In this document: positions 5,655 to 14,826 of the stretch, piece by piece
How positions within the stretch are numbered: position 1 is the stretch's first letter
How the letters are laid out: every line of letters begins with the position of its first letter
DNA from: UBA6168 sp964423205
GTDB lineage: Bacteria > Bacteroidota > Bacteroidia > Chitinophagales > Saprospiraceae
Length of the DNA: 18,124 nt
NCBI GenBank assembly: GCA_964423205.1
Contig: CAYRDX010000075.1
Coordinates: forward strand, 1-18,124
Direction of reading: 5' to 3'
The notes under the pieces: model-generated
Seen by the model: only the letters and a program-made list of their open reading frames with translations
Told to the model about the DNA's origin: nothing
Database searches by the model: none
Position numbers and translations under genes: made by a program

Positions 5655-7493
5655 ATGTGCGGAATAGTCGCTTACCTGGGCAAAAAAGAAGCCTACTCCA
5701 TTATCATCAAAGGACTCCAAAGACTGGAATACCGTGGCTACGACAGTGCCGGAATAGCATTGCTCAATGGCTCTCTGAATGTTTACAAACGCAAAGGCAA
5801 AGTCAATGACCTCGTCGTTTTTGCCCAGGATAAAGACATCTCTGGCAATATCGGCATTGGTCATACCCGATGGGCAACTCACGGGAAGCCTGACCATACC
5901 AATGCACATCCTCATACCAGCGGCAATGGCAGGTTGACTCTGGTGCATAACGGCATTATTGAAAATTATGCTTCCTTGAAAAAGGCACTGGAGCAAAATG
6001 GACATGTTTTCAAATCGGAAACAGACACAGAAGTGCTGGTTCACCTGATTGAACAAATTCAAAACAGAGAAAACCTGCCCATAGAGGAAGCTGTCAGGCT
6101 CGCCCTTCACAATGTGGTTGGAGCCTATGCCATAGTGGTACTTGACAAAAAGGATCCGAACAAACTCGTGGCAGCGCGTAAATCTAGCCCTCTGGTATTA
6201 GGCATCGGGGATGGTGAGTTTTTCATTGCTTCCGATGGCACTCCCATTGTTGAACATACCAGAAAAGTCATCTATCTGGAAGATGAACAACTGGCAGTAA
6301 TCCGCAGGGATGGCACCTATGAAATTAAGTCGCTTGAAAATGAAATCCACCATCCAAGTGTGGACGAACTGGGTCTTGAAATCAGCAAAATGGAGAAAGG
6401 AGGTTTCGATTATTTCATGCTTAAGGAAATACACGAGCAACCAGAAACCATCAGAGATGCCATGCGTGGCAGGCTGATTCCTCAGGAGCTTTTTGTCAAA
6501 CTGGGAGGAATGGGGGATTATGTGGAACTGGTGAAATCAGCCGAGCGCTTTATTATCCTTGGTTGCGGAACTTCCTGGCATGCTGGACTCATTGCTGAGT
6601 ACCTGTTTGAAGACCTGGCTCGAATTCCCGTGGAAGTGGAATATGCCTCAGAATTCAGGTACCGCAATCCCGTCATCACCAATAAAGATGTGGTCATTGC
6701 GATTTCACAATCAGGAGAAACCGCCGATACCTATGCTGCATTGGAATTGGCAAAATCCAATGGAGCCTTCCTTTATGGCATTGTCAATGTTGTCGGTTCG
6801 TCCATTGCAAGGCTCACCCATGCCGGTTCTTATATCCATGCCGGGCCAGAAATTGGAGTGGCTTCTACCAAGGCTTTCACCGGACAGGTAACGCTGTTGA
6901 CATTGATGGCCCTGCAAATGGGCCGGGAGAGAGGAACTATTTCAGATGAGTATCTCAAAGCATTGCTTACTGAATTGGAAAACATTCCCAACAAAGTAAA
7001 AAAAGTACTCAAATCAGACGACCAGATTAGGTACATTGCCAGCGAAATTAAAGACGCTAACAATGCGCTGTATCTCGGCAGGGGTTACAACTTCCCGGTG
7101 GCATTGGAAGGGGCGCTTAAGTTGAAGGAAATATCATATATCCATGCTGAAGGTTACCCGGCAGCAGAAATGAAGCACGGACCGATTGCATTGATCGACG
7201 AAAACATGCCGGTAATAGTCATCGCCACGAACAAAAGTGCTTATGACAAGGTTTTGACTAATATACAGGAAGTTAGGGCAAGGAAGGGAATCGTTATTGC
7301 CATCGTTGCTGAAAATGACACAGAGATCAGGAAGATTGCAGACTACACGATTGAAATACCAGACACTGTTGAACCGCTTACCCCATTACTTTCCGTGATT
7401 CCACTTCAATTACTTTCCTATCACATTGCTGTGCTCAGAGGATGTAATGTTGACCAACCCCGCAACTTAGCCAAGTCGGTAACCGTTGAATAG
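5655..7493 (+). CDS. glmS: Glutamine--fructose-6-phosphate aminotransferase (isomerizing)
   Basis: Makes glucosamine-6-phosphate from fructose-6-phosphate and glutamine, the first step to UDP-GlcNAc for peptidoglycan and lipid A. A product of 612 residues is the usual length. It opens MCGIVAYLG, where Cys2 becomes the N-terminal nucleophile after Met removal. Next come RGYDSAG (27-33), HTRWATHG and LVHNGIIENY of the class II glutaminase domain, then two SIS sugar-phosphate domains with CGTSWHAG and SQSGETADT, and the family's closing LAKSVTVE. The frame is open upstream to an ATG at 5562, but that start would bury the catalytic Cys behind 31 residues, so 5655 is chosen. The DUF4290 gene follows after 58 bp and is probably cotranscribed. 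Regulation is not evident beyond the leader segments noted at 5449-5519. Confidence 0.97.
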   Translation: MCGIVAYLGKKEAYSIIIKGLQRLEYRGYDSAGIALLNGSLNVYKRKGKVNDLVVFAQDKDISGNIGIGHTRWATHGKPDHTNAHPHTSGNGRLTLVHNGIIENYASLKKALEQNGHVFKSETDTEVLVHLIEQIQNRENLPIEEAVRLALHNVVGAYAIVVLDKKDPNKLVAARKSSPLVLGIGDGEFFIASDGTPIVEHTRKVIYLEDEQLAVIRRDGTYEIKSLENEIHHPSVDELGLEISKMEKGGFDYFMLKEIHEQPETIRDAMRGRLIPQELFVKLGGMGDYVELVKSAERFIILGCGTSWHAGLIAEYLFEDLARIPVEVEYASEFRYRNPVITNKDVVIAISQSGETADTYAALELAKSNGAFLYGIVNVVGSSIARLTHAGSYIHAGPEIGVASTKAFTGQVTLLTLMALQMGRERGTISDEYLKALLTELENIPNKVKKVLKSDDQIRYIASEIKDANNALYLGRGYNFPVALEGALKLKEISYIHAEGYPAAEMKHGPIALIDENMPVIVIATNKSAYDKVLTNIQEVRARKGIVIAIVAENDTEIRKIADYTIEIPDTVEPLTPLLSVIPLQLLSYHIAVLRGCNVDQPRNLAKSVTVE

Positions 7494-7506
7494 ATAGAAT
7501 AAAATG

Positions 7507-7528
7507 GAACCCTGCATTGCCAGGGTTC
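7507..7528 (+). other. Intercistronic hairpin between glmS and the DUF4290 gene
   Basis: GAACCCTG (7507-7514) pairs perfectly with CAGGGTTC (7521-7528) around a 6-nt loop, 13 bp after the glmS stop. No T tract follows, so it may protect or process the glmS transcript or terminate it only partly; the next gene starts 23 bp after it. Confidence 0.5.
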
Positions 7529-7551
7529 TGCAATAACTGAAAATCACAATA

Positions 7552-8214
7552 ATGGAATACAATTCTAATAAAGAATACCTGGAAATACCGGAATATGGTC
7601 GTCACGTGCAAAACCTGATCAGATATGCCCGAAATATTGAAAACCCCGATGAAAGACAGCATTTTGCAGAGCGGATTATCGGGCTGATGATGCAAATGCA
7701 TCCGCAGAACAGGAACCTCGACGATTACAAGGATAAACTTTGGAGACATTTTTTCCAGATTGCAGAATATGAAATCGATGTGATGCCACCGAGTGGAGTT
7801 AAGCCAAAGCCGGAAGACAAACAGAAAAAACCGGAAATGATATCATATCCTGCAAAGGATACCAGATTCAAGCATTACGGCAATAACGTTCAGAAGTTGA
7901 TTGCCAAAGCCATCGAAATGGAGGACAGCTCGAAGAAGGATGATTTTGTGGAGGTGATTGGTTCCTATATGAAATTGGCCTACAAGACCTGGAACAAAGA
8001 ACACTACGTAAGTGATGAAATAATCATCGAAGGCCTGGAGCATCTTTCAAAAGGAAAACTCAAGTTTACAGAAGATGCCTCCCTGGATAATCTGACCAAG
8101 TCGAATATGAGGCAAAAGTCAAATGGAGGTGGAAGGCAGCGCTCCTCGGGCCGTTCCCGTGGCCCAGGAGGAGGAGGTGGTGGCAGGTCGGGTGGCCGCC
8201 GCAGACGGAGATAG
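7552..8214 (+). CDS. DUF4290 family protein with an Arg/Gly-rich C-terminal tail
   Basis: A 220-residue protein of a Bacteroidota-specific family without known function. The N-terminal half (YNSNKEYLEIPEYGRHVQNL, then a helix with NPDERQHFAERIIGLM and MHPQNRN) and the paired later block (RFKHYGNNVQKLI to YVSDEIIIEGL) are the DUF4290 core, mostly helical and probably cytoplasmic. The last ~30 residues are almost only Gly, Arg, Ser and Gln: GGG-R-Q-R, G-P-G6, then five Arg. This disordered, strongly basic RGG-like tail suggests RNA or other polyanion binding; that is inference. It follows glmS closely. I recall murA often following DUF4290 genes, but here an aquaporin comes next. The 234 bp after it hold a weak AAGCGG/CCGCTT pairing ending in Ts near 8260-8300 and an A6/T8 run near 8350, neither convincing as a terminator. 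Confidence 0.82.
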   Translation: MEYNSNKEYLEIPEYGRHVQNLIRYARNIENPDERQHFAERIIGLMMQMHPQNRNLDDYKDKLWRHFFQIAEYEIDVMPPSGVKPKPEDKQKKPEMISYPAKDTRFKHYGNNVQKLIAKAIEMEDSSKKDDFVEVIGSYMKLAYKTWNKEHYVSDEIIIEGLEHLSKGKLKFTEDASLDNLTKSNMRQKSNGGGRQRSSGRSRGPGGGGGGRSGGRRRRR

Positions 8215-8448
8215 AGTTTGGACTCTGATCAAAATCAGAAATTTACATTTCTTTATACTAAGCGGTGAGCATCGACTTTGTCTTTGTTCCCCGCTTTTTA
8301 ATTGTATCATTTTGGGATTTCTGCTGCAGCGGCTGATATATATTGCTAAAAAAGAGTTTTTTTTGACCTGAATAAAAATGGTGGGTTGGTGAGGATCAAT
8401 CTTTTTCTTATCAAAACAAGCGATAACTAACTTTAAAACAAAACCGTG

Positions 8449-9249
8449 ATGTCATCATTTCTGGGAGAATTCATAGGCACCATGCTCCTCATTATCCTTG
8501 GCGATGGAGTTGTCGGGGGTGTTATCCTAAAAGATACAAAAGCTGAAAAAGCAGGATGGGTGGTGATTACCCTGGCGTGGGGATTAGCTGTAACGATGGC
8601 CATCTATGCTGTTGGCAGTATTAGTGGTGCCCATATCAATCCTGCTGTAACCATTGCTCTTGCCGCAAGTGGAGACTTCCCCTGGTCACAGGTTCCATCC
8701 TATGTGGTTGCTCAAATGCTGGGAGCATTTGCCGGTGCTGTGATTGTGTGGCTTCATTATCTGCCACACTGGAGAAGAACGGAGGACCAGGCAACCAAGC
8801 TCGCTGTTTTCTGTACCGGACCTGCCATTCGCTCACCCTGGGCAAACCTTTTAAGTGAGGTCATTGGCACATTCATTTTGGTGAGCGGCATTTTGTTTAT
8901 TGGTGCGAATAAATTCACAGATGGACTAAATCCCTTGGTAATAGGTGGGCTCATCGTTGCGATAGGTATGTCGTTAGGAGCAACTACCGGTTATGCTATC
9001 AATCCTGCAAGAGATCTTGCCCCTCGCCTGGCTCATTTCCTGCTGCCCATCAAAGGAAAAGGACATTCTGACTGGTCTTACGCCCCGACACCGGTGATAG
9101 GGCCAATTATCGGCGGGATACTTGGAGCGATGTTTTATCTGGCAGCCTTCAAAATGCAGATAATGCCTATGTTTTGGGTAATAAGTGTGATTGTTGTTGT
9201 GATCATTGGTTTGGCCATTAAAGCAGAAGTTAAAAATCATAGCGTTTAA
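8449..9249 (+). CDS. MIP-family channel, aquaglyceroporin type (glycerol facilitator)
   Basis: An inner-membrane channel of 266 residues with six hydrophobic spans and two half-helices carrying the NPA signatures, HINPAVT (N64-A66) and YAINPARDLAPR (N185-A187). The Asp after the second NPAR is the mark of glycerol-conducting members (GlpF type), where water-only aquaporins differ, so passive uptake of glycerol or small polyols is likely. R188 is the pore arginine. Glycerol kinase or dehydrogenase genes are not in the window. A GTG three bases upstream (8446) is an alternative start and makes no real difference. tsaE follows after only 2 bp, so the two genes are almost surely translated from one mRNA although their functions are unrelated. 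Family certain; substrate likely. Confidence 0.9.
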   Translation: MSSFLGEFIGTMLLIILGDGVVGGVILKDTKAEKAGWVVITLAWGLAVTMAIYAVGSISGAHINPAVTIALAASGDFPWSQVPSYVVAQMLGAFAGAVIVWLHYLPHWRRTEDQATKLAVFCTGPAIRSPWANLLSEVIGTFILVSGILFIGANKFTDGLNPLVIGGLIVAIGMSLGATTGYAINPARDLAPRLAHFLLPIKGKGHSDWSYAPTPVIGPIIGGILGAMFYLAAFKMQIMPMFWVISVIVVVIIGLAIKAEVKNHSV

Positions 9250-9251
9250 AT

Positions 9252-9677
9252 ATGGAATGGGAGGTTCATGGTGAAAGTGAGTTGAAAGAAGTTGCCAACA
9301 CAATTCTGCTTCAATTTGGAGAGTACAGGAAATTTACCCTCGAAGGCAATCTGGGAGCAGGTAAAACGGCGTTGGTAAAGGCCATCTGCCTGAAACTCGG
9401 AACAAAAGAACCAGCAACCAGCCCCAGTTTTTCCATTGTGAATCAATATGCTTACAAAGGACAGGACGAATTGGAGCAACTGATTTACCATATCGACCTC
9501 TACCGACTGAAAAATCTGCAGGAAGCACTGGATATTGGCATTGAAGATTACTTGTACGATGACAATTATTGCTTCATCGAATGGCCTGACATTGCTCAAT
9601 CTTTGATGCCGGAAAATGTGCGAAGAATAAAAATGACCCTACTTTCCCAGACCAGCCGGAAAATCCTAATTTTGTAA
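9252..9677 (+). CDS. tsaE: tRNA threonylcarbamoyladenosine biosynthesis ATPase TsaE
   Basis: The ATPase partner of the TsaB-TsaD complex that makes N6-threonylcarbamoyladenosine (t6A) at position 37 of ANN-decoding tRNAs. The length of 141 residues is normal. Visible features are the P-loop GNLGAGKT (32-39), the SPSF switch-like segment (57-60), HIDLYRL (80-86), and the C-terminal FIEWPD (108-113). Cytoplasmic. The gene begins 2 bp after the aquaglyceroporin stop and is followed 55 bp later by alanine dehydrogenase. I recall tsaE next to ald in other Bacteroidota, so the pair probably predates the arrival of the channel gene. Nothing is missing or odd in the protein. Confidence 0.96.
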   Translation: MEWEVHGESELKEVANTILLQFGEYRKFTLEGNLGAGKTALVKAICLKLGTKEPATSPSFSIVNQYAYKGQDELEQLIYHIDLYRLKNLQEALDIGIEDYLYDDNYCFIEWPDIAQSLMPENVRRIKMTLLSQTSRKILIL

Positions 9678-9732
9678 GCACAGATATTTTCTCCAATCAC
9701 TGACTGCTAACCTGGCCTATTTCTCTAGCACT

Positions 9733-10965
9733 ATGGCAAAATCGAAAAAACATAAAGTTCATATTCCGGAATCACTCACCAGCAGCCAACGGCAGCCACA
9801 GGAAGAAATGCTTGCTCTTGAAAGGAAAGAAGGTCAGCTATTCATAGGCATTCCTCGCACCGATATTCTTCAGGAAAACAGAGTAGCACTTGTGTCGTCG
9901 GCCGTTGCCACACTGACCGGGCTTGGTCATAGGGTAATACTCGAAGCAGGGGCAGGAGAAAAAGCAAACTACACCGACCACCGCTATTCAGAAGCTGGCG
10001 CTGAAATAGTGTATAAAAGAGAAGAAGTTTTTAAATCTCATATCATCCTGAAAGTTGCCCCACCAACTCTGGAAGAAATGGAAATGATGTTTCCCAACCA
10101 GATTATCATTTCACCGCTGCACCTTCCCATGTTATCAGCAGAGTTTATCCAGAAACTACAGGAAAAAAAAGTCATTGCTATGGCGATGGAGTACATACAG
10201 GATGAAGCAGGCTCCTTTCCGCTCGTCAGAGTTATGAGCGAATTGGCGGGTATCAGCGCCATTATGACAGCAGCAGAGTTATTGGCTACGACCGGCGGTG
10301 GAAAAGGCGTTTTGCTGGGTGGAGTGGCCGGAGTCCCATCTTCCAAAGTAGTGATTCTGGGTGCAGGAGTTGTTGGTGAATCCGCCGCAAGAGTAGCCAT
10401 TGGTCTGGGTGCAGATGTCCGGCTTTTCGATACTAATGTGTATAAATTGATGAGAGCACAAAGGCATATTGGCAGGCAGCTGAATACATCCACTATGAAT
10501 CCATTCCAACTGGAAAAAGAGCTATCAAATGCCGATGTGGTTATCGGAGCTGTTCACTCCAAGTCTGGTCGAACACCTGTTATTGTGAGCGAAGATATGG
10601 TTACCAAAATGAAGAGTGGTTCGGTAATCATCGACGTGAGCATCGACCAGGGTGGTTGTTTTGAAACCTCCGAAATGACCAGTCACCACCGACCCACTTT
10701 TGTAAAACACAAAGTCATTCACTATTGTGTTCCAAACATAGCCTCCAAGGTTCCCCGCACCGCATCAATTGCCATCAGCAATATACTTTCGCCCTTATTG
10801 ATTGCAGCCGGAAGGAGAGGTGGTTTCGAAGAAATGCTCTTCGACCATAAAGGTGTGCGAAACGGCGTTTACACCTACAAAGGATTATTGACCAATGCCT
10901 ATATCGGCGACCGGTTTAACATCAAACATACAGACCTTGGCCTTCTGCTTCCTTCAAGGCTTTGA
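9733..10965 (+). CDS. ald: Alanine dehydrogenase (AlaDH/PNT family)
   Basis: NAD-dependent oxidative deamination of L-alanine to pyruvate and ammonium, or the reverse. At 410 residues it is longer than the ~370 of typical Ald; about 35 lysine/glutamine-rich residues precede the core that begins FIGIPRTDILQENRVAL. The residues expected from characterised AlaDH are present: substrate Arg (R50), Lys in LKVAPP (K107), His in SPLHLP (H130) and Asp in VSIDQGGCFE (D305). The Rossmann loop is GAGVVGESAARVAIGLGADV. The IDQGGC and HYCVPNIASKVPRTAS segments favour AlaDH over the transhydrogenase alpha subunit, which belongs to the same superfamily. It is cytoplasmic and usually hexameric. It lies downstream of tsaE. 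The 209 bp after it hold only small hairpins (for example GGCAA/TTGCC at 10997-11011). Confidence 0.9.
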   Translation: MAKSKKHKVHIPESLTSSQRQPQEEMLALERKEGQLFIGIPRTDILQENRVALVSSAVATLTGLGHRVILEAGAGEKANYTDHRYSEAGAEIVYKREEVFKSHIILKVAPPTLEEMEMMFPNQIIISPLHLPMLSAEFIQKLQEKKVIAMAMEYIQDEAGSFPLVRVMSELAGISAIMTAAELLATTGGGKGVLLGGVAGVPSSKVVILGAGVVGESAARVAIGLGADVRLFDTNVYKLMRAQRHIGRQLNTSTMNPFQLEKELSNADVVIGAVHSKSGRTPVIVSEDMVTKMKSGSVIIDVSIDQGGCFETSEMTSHHRPTFVKHKVIHYCVPNIASKVPRTASIAISNILSPLLIAAGRRGGFEEMLFDHKGVRNGVYTYKGLLTNAYIGDRFNIKHTDLGLLLPSRL

Positions 10966-11174
10966 TATCCTTCAGCGGAGATTATTATTACGGTTTGGCA
11001 AAGTAATTGCCCTTTCATTGAAACATCCCAAATTCCGGGATATACTCCAACATCTAATCCTGGCATAACTTATTGCCAATACTTACACACTGGTGGTTCA
11101 CACCACTGATATGCTATGATTAAACCCATCCTATGCGCTGCCGATGCCTTTGGCGCCGGCGACATGATTTTTAA

Positions 11175-14100
11175 ATGTGCAGTTGGATGGAATCTTACAA
11201 TTCTTGGCTCCTAACAGGGTTTTTGCTCTTACTTCCGTTGGTTGTACCCGCACAGGTAAACAACAACAATCCCTGGGTTTTTGAGAAAGCCCCGCCAGCC
11301 AATTTTCGCCAGTCCGTAAATAACATTCTCCCCAATCGCTATTCAATTGTCAGCCTTCACACCGTCCAGCTTGCAGACATTTTAAGACAGGTATCTAAAC
11401 GCCAAGTTGGCTCTAACTTATCCTCTGGCACAACCTTAAATATTCCATTACCCAATGGCCTATTCAGTGAATTCACAGTGGAAGAGGCTCCGGTAATGCA
11501 TCCCGAACTGGCTGCCAGGTTTCCGCTAATAAAAACCTATGCAGGTTATGAGTTGGAGAATCCTACTACTTATCTGCGCTTTAGTGTGACTCCGTCTGGA
11601 TTTCATGCCATGATTCTTTCGGGCAGTGATGGCGCAGTTTTTATCGACCCATTACCTGGCGCTGATGGGGAATTTTACATGGTTTACGATAAAAAAGAAA
11701 ATTACAGGTCTGAAGCCTGGTCTTGCTCTACCGAACCGGAAACTTACAGGACACCCGAATCCGGAGAAGGGCATTACCGGAGTTCGCATTGCCAATTGCG
11801 AACCTACCGGCTGGCGCTGGCCTGCACCGGCGAATATGCACGCTTTCATGGCGGCACAGTGTCCTCTGCACTGGCGGCAATGGTGACCACACTCACAAGG
11901 GTCAATGGCGTGTACGAACAATATCTTGGGATTAGCCTGCAGTTGGTGGCTAACAACGATAAGATCATTTTCCTGGATCCTGGAACCGATCCCTTTAACA
12001 ACAATAGCGGAAGTGCGATGCTTTCGCAAAATCAGATTGCCTGCGACAACCTGATTGGCAACGCGAACTACGATATCGGGCATGTCTTTTCAACCGGAGG
12101 CGGTGGCATTGCTTACATGCGCAATGTATGTAACGCAAGTAACAAGGCTGGAGGAGTGACAGGCAGATCCAATCCAGGCTCCGACCCATTCGATATAGAT
12201 TATGTATGTCATGAAATCGGCCATCAGTTTGGCGCCAGCCACACGCAAGCTAATAATTGCAACAGAAATGGTGAAACAGCCGTGGAGCCGGGCAGCGGCT
12301 CGACCATCATGAGTTATGCCGGCATTTGCAACCCCAACATTCAATCCAACAGCGACGCGTATTTTCACGCTGCCAGCATTGCCGAAATAAAGGGGTTTAT
12401 CAGTTCGGGAACTTGTGGTAAAACAGCTGAGAATTTTCCGGTTCCTGTTGCCAATGCAGGGCCGGATTACAGCATACCCCGTTCCACCCCATTCGCACTC
12501 AGAGGCCAGCTTGATTCAGGGGATTCCGGCAATATGCTTTGGAACTGGGAACAAATGAACACTGAACTGGCAACCATGCCTCCCCTGCCCGGAAATTTAG
12601 TCGGGCCTAATTTCAGGTCTAATTATCCGACAAATTCTTCCCAGCGCTATTTCCCAAACCTGATTGCTCTCAAGAATAATACCCCAACAATCTGGGAAGT
12701 GTTGCCGGAAGTGAGTCGTACCATGAAGTTCCGACTCACAGCTATCGACGCATCGAAAAGAGCTGGATGTGCCTCAAGTGATGATGTAAACATCACTGTA
12801 GTTCAGAATGCAGGACCTTTCATCATTACCAGTCCGAATGGTTCGGAATCATGGACTCCCGGTGCCAAACACTTTATCAGTTGGCAGGTAGCAGGAACCG
12901 CATCAGCTCCGATAAATTGCAGCCAGGTGGATATACTGCTTTCACTGGATGGGGGCCTTAACTATCCCCATATACTGGCAGAAAAAACAGCCAATGATGG
13001 CTATGAGGAAATCACAGTTCCCACCTTTGCCTCCACACAGGCCCGCATCATGGTTCGTGCCTCCGGCAATGTATTCTTCGACATTTCGAATGCTGATTTT
13101 ACCATTATCTCTTCCCCAGTCCTACTAGTGAGCACACAGGCAGTAAATCCAAACTGCTTCGGTGATAATAAAGGAAAAGCAGTGGCTATTGTCAGTGGTG
13201 GTAATGGTGATTACTCCTATCAATGGAGTAATGGTGCATCCACACAATCCATCGAAGGGCTAAGCCCCGGAACTTATACGGTCACAGTCTCGTCGGGTCC
13301 GATAAAATCTACTGCCACTGTTAACATTGGCCAACCTTCACCATTGCTGCTGAAACTGGAAGGTCAGGATGCCCGGTTGGGATACGATGGTTGGGCAAAG
13401 GTAAATGCCTCTGGTGGTGCGGGAAGTTACACTTATCTTTGGAGTACAGGCTCCACCGCTTCCAGCGTCAATGGCCTGAAACCCGGCAATTATGCAGTGA
13501 CCGTTACGGACATCAACAAATGCAAAGCATCTGGAAGCATTAATCTGAATGGCACGGCTACAGTGCCCATGGAATACGGGACGGTGATGAGTGTGACCAA
13601 TCAATGGCAATCAGTAAGGCTTCGCAAGAATTACCAAAGTATGGTGGTGGTAGCCAGTCTGGTTGTTCTGGACAATACCGGCCCGGCAATAATCACCCGA
13701 ATTCGCAATGCCAACCGGGACAGTTTTGAAATCAGGACGCAATTAGCGGGCAATGAAAATGCTGCAGTTGCTCCACTCATGGTGCACTATTTCGCCGCAG
13801 AGGAAGGTGTTTACAATAAAGAAAAACACGGCATAACCATGGAAGCCAGGAAATATTATTCCACTAAAACGTCGCAATCAACGGCCTGGCAATTTGAATC
13901 ACAGTCGTATGGACAAACTTACCAGCACCCGGTTGTCTTGGGACAGGTCATGTCATTCAACGATAACCATTGGTCGGTATTCTGGTCGAGCAAAGATGGA
14001 GAGCGCTATTATCCGCCAACGAAAGAAAGCCTTTCTGTTGGTAAACACATTGCCGAAGGCGATGACAATAACAAACGATTACCAGAAATAGTCGGCTACA

Positions 14101-14720
14101 TAGTGTTCGAAGAAGGTAGTGGTCAAATAAACGGTCAGAAATTTACATGCGGGATAGGGCCTCCTTTGGAAAGGGGCAGAGAGACGAGTATTAAGAATTG
14201 GAACAACATGGGGGGAATGAATGAGGTTGAATCCATTATTGTTGCTTCAGCCGCCATGAATGGCATAGAGGGAGCCTGGCCGGTTTTGAAATCAACAAGA
14301 CCCGGAATCAGCTCACTCAAGGTATATGTGGCAGAAGAAAAACCAACAGTTGGAGGAAACAGTCAGCCACCTGAGCGGGTGGCCTATATAGCCTTCAGTC
14401 CAGGGAAACCGGAAACAGCTTCGCAAGCACCGCAAATTCTGGGAAATCCAACGATTACATCAAACACCCTCAGCCTGTACCCCAACCCGGCAGTGTCTGA
14501 CCTCAACTGGCTATATGAACTGAGGGGAAGTGGTCAGGTAATGGTTTCACTTTACGATTTCCTGGGAAGAAAAGTAAGGAGTTTTACCAGTAATGGATAT
14601 GATGATGTGAGGTTAAGTGGAAGGTTTGAAGTGATGGGTCTTCAGCCCGGCTGGTATCTTTTTGAATTGATCGATGGAAATGACCGGAGTGTCCGGCCTG
14701 TTATCATCGGTAAAAAGTGA
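11175..14720 (+). CDS. Secreted reprolysin-like zinc metalloprotease with SprB repeats and T9SS sorting domain
   Basis: A protein of 1181 residues built from several modules. The N-terminus is a signal peptide (WLLTGFLLLLPLVVPAQ) and a propeptide-like region to about residue 200. The M12B-type catalytic domain carries HEIGHQFGASH (346-356), whose three His bind zinc, and the Met-turn SYAGIC around M379. PKD/Ig-like segments cover about 420-650 (VANAGPDYSI, ITSPNGSESW). Two SprB repeats follow (about 657-790: YQWSNGAST, YLWSTGSTA, each with GLxPGxYxVTV). From 799 to about 1080 come beta-sandwich modules with a WQSVRL start and IVGYIVFEEGSG and VAYIAFSPG strands. The last ~80 residues are a T9SS sorting domain (LSLYPNPAVSD to LQPGWYLFEL). 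It should be exported by Sec and then by the type IX system, and be processed at the tail. M5 (11187) may be the true start, since the signal peptide fits better from there. Substrate unknown. Confidence 0.9.
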   Translation: MCSWMESYNSWLLTGFLLLLPLVVPAQVNNNNPWVFEKAPPANFRQSVNNILPNRYSIVSLHTVQLADILRQVSKRQVGSNLSSGTTLNIPLPNGLFSEFTVEEAPVMHPELAARFPLIKTYAGYELENPTTYLRFSVTPSGFHAMILSGSDGAVFIDPLPGADGEFYMVYDKKENYRSEAWSCSTEPETYRTPESGEGHYRSSHCQLRTYRLALACTGEYARFHGGTVSSALAAMVTTLTRVNGVYEQYLGISLQLVANNDKIIFLDPGTDPFNNNSGSAMLSQNQIACDNLIGNANYDIGHVFSTGGGGIAYMRNVCNASNKAGGVTGRSNPGSDPFDIDYVCHEIGHQFGASHTQANNCNRNGETAVEPGSGSTIMSYAGICNPNIQSNSDAYFHAASIAEIKGFISSGTCGKTAENFPVPVANAGPDYSIPRSTPFALRGQLDSGDSGNMLWNWEQMNTELATMPPLPGNLVGPNFRSNYPTNSSQRYFPNLIALKNNTPTIWEVLPEVSRTMKFRLTAIDASKRAGCASSDDVNITVVQNAGPFIITSPNGSESWTPGAKHFISWQVAGTASAPINCSQVDILLSLDGGLNYPHILAEKTANDGYEEITVPTFASTQARIMVRASGNVFFDISNADFTIISSPVLLVSTQAVNPNCFGDNKGKAVAIVSGGNGDYSYQWSNGASTQSIEGLSPGTYTVTVSSGPIKSTATVNIGQPSPLLLKLEGQDARLGYDGWAKVNASGGAGSYTYLWSTGSTASSVNGLKPGNYAVTVTDINKCKASGSINLNGTATVPMEYGTVMSVTNQWQSVRLRKNYQSMVVVASLVVLDNTGPAIITRIRNANRDSFEIRTQLAGNENAAVAPLMVHYFAAEEGVYNKEKHGITMEARKYYSTKTSQSTAWQFESQSYGQTYQHPVVLGQVMSFNDNHWSVFWSSKDGERYYPPTKESLSVGKHIAEGDDNNKRLPEIVGYIVFEEGSGQINGQKFTCGIGPPLERGRETSIKNWNNMGGMNEVESIIVASAAMNGIEGAWPVLKSTRPGISSLKVYVAEEKPTVGGNSQPPERVAYIAFSPGKPETASQAPQILGNPTITSNTLSLYPNPAVSDLNWLYELRGSGQVMVSLYDFLGRKVRSFTSNGYDDVRLSGRFEVMGLQPGWYLFELIDGNDRSVRPVIIGKK

Positions 14721-14826
14721 ATGGGATATGTGTGAATATAGTTTTTTGCCTTGTTCTTTACTCTAAATCGAAGCCCTCTTATTTCCGTAGTGGATAATCC
14801 ACGCTTTGAAACAAGGCATTAATTCG

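Noticed and set aside
5631..6110. Minus-strand ORF of 159 codons inside glmS
   Set aside because: It lies wholly opposite strongly conserved glmS coding sequence and its translation shows no domain or signal.
8255..8300. AAGCGG/CCGCTT pairing followed by Ts after the DUF4290 gene, as a terminator
   Set aside because: The stem is only 6 bp with a loop of about 25 nt, too weak to call.
11116..11214. A 32-codon ORF overlapping the start of the metalloprotease gene, a possible leader peptide
   Set aside because: There is no codon pattern, motif or known leader-peptide role to support it. Short overlapping ORFs of this size arise easily by chance.
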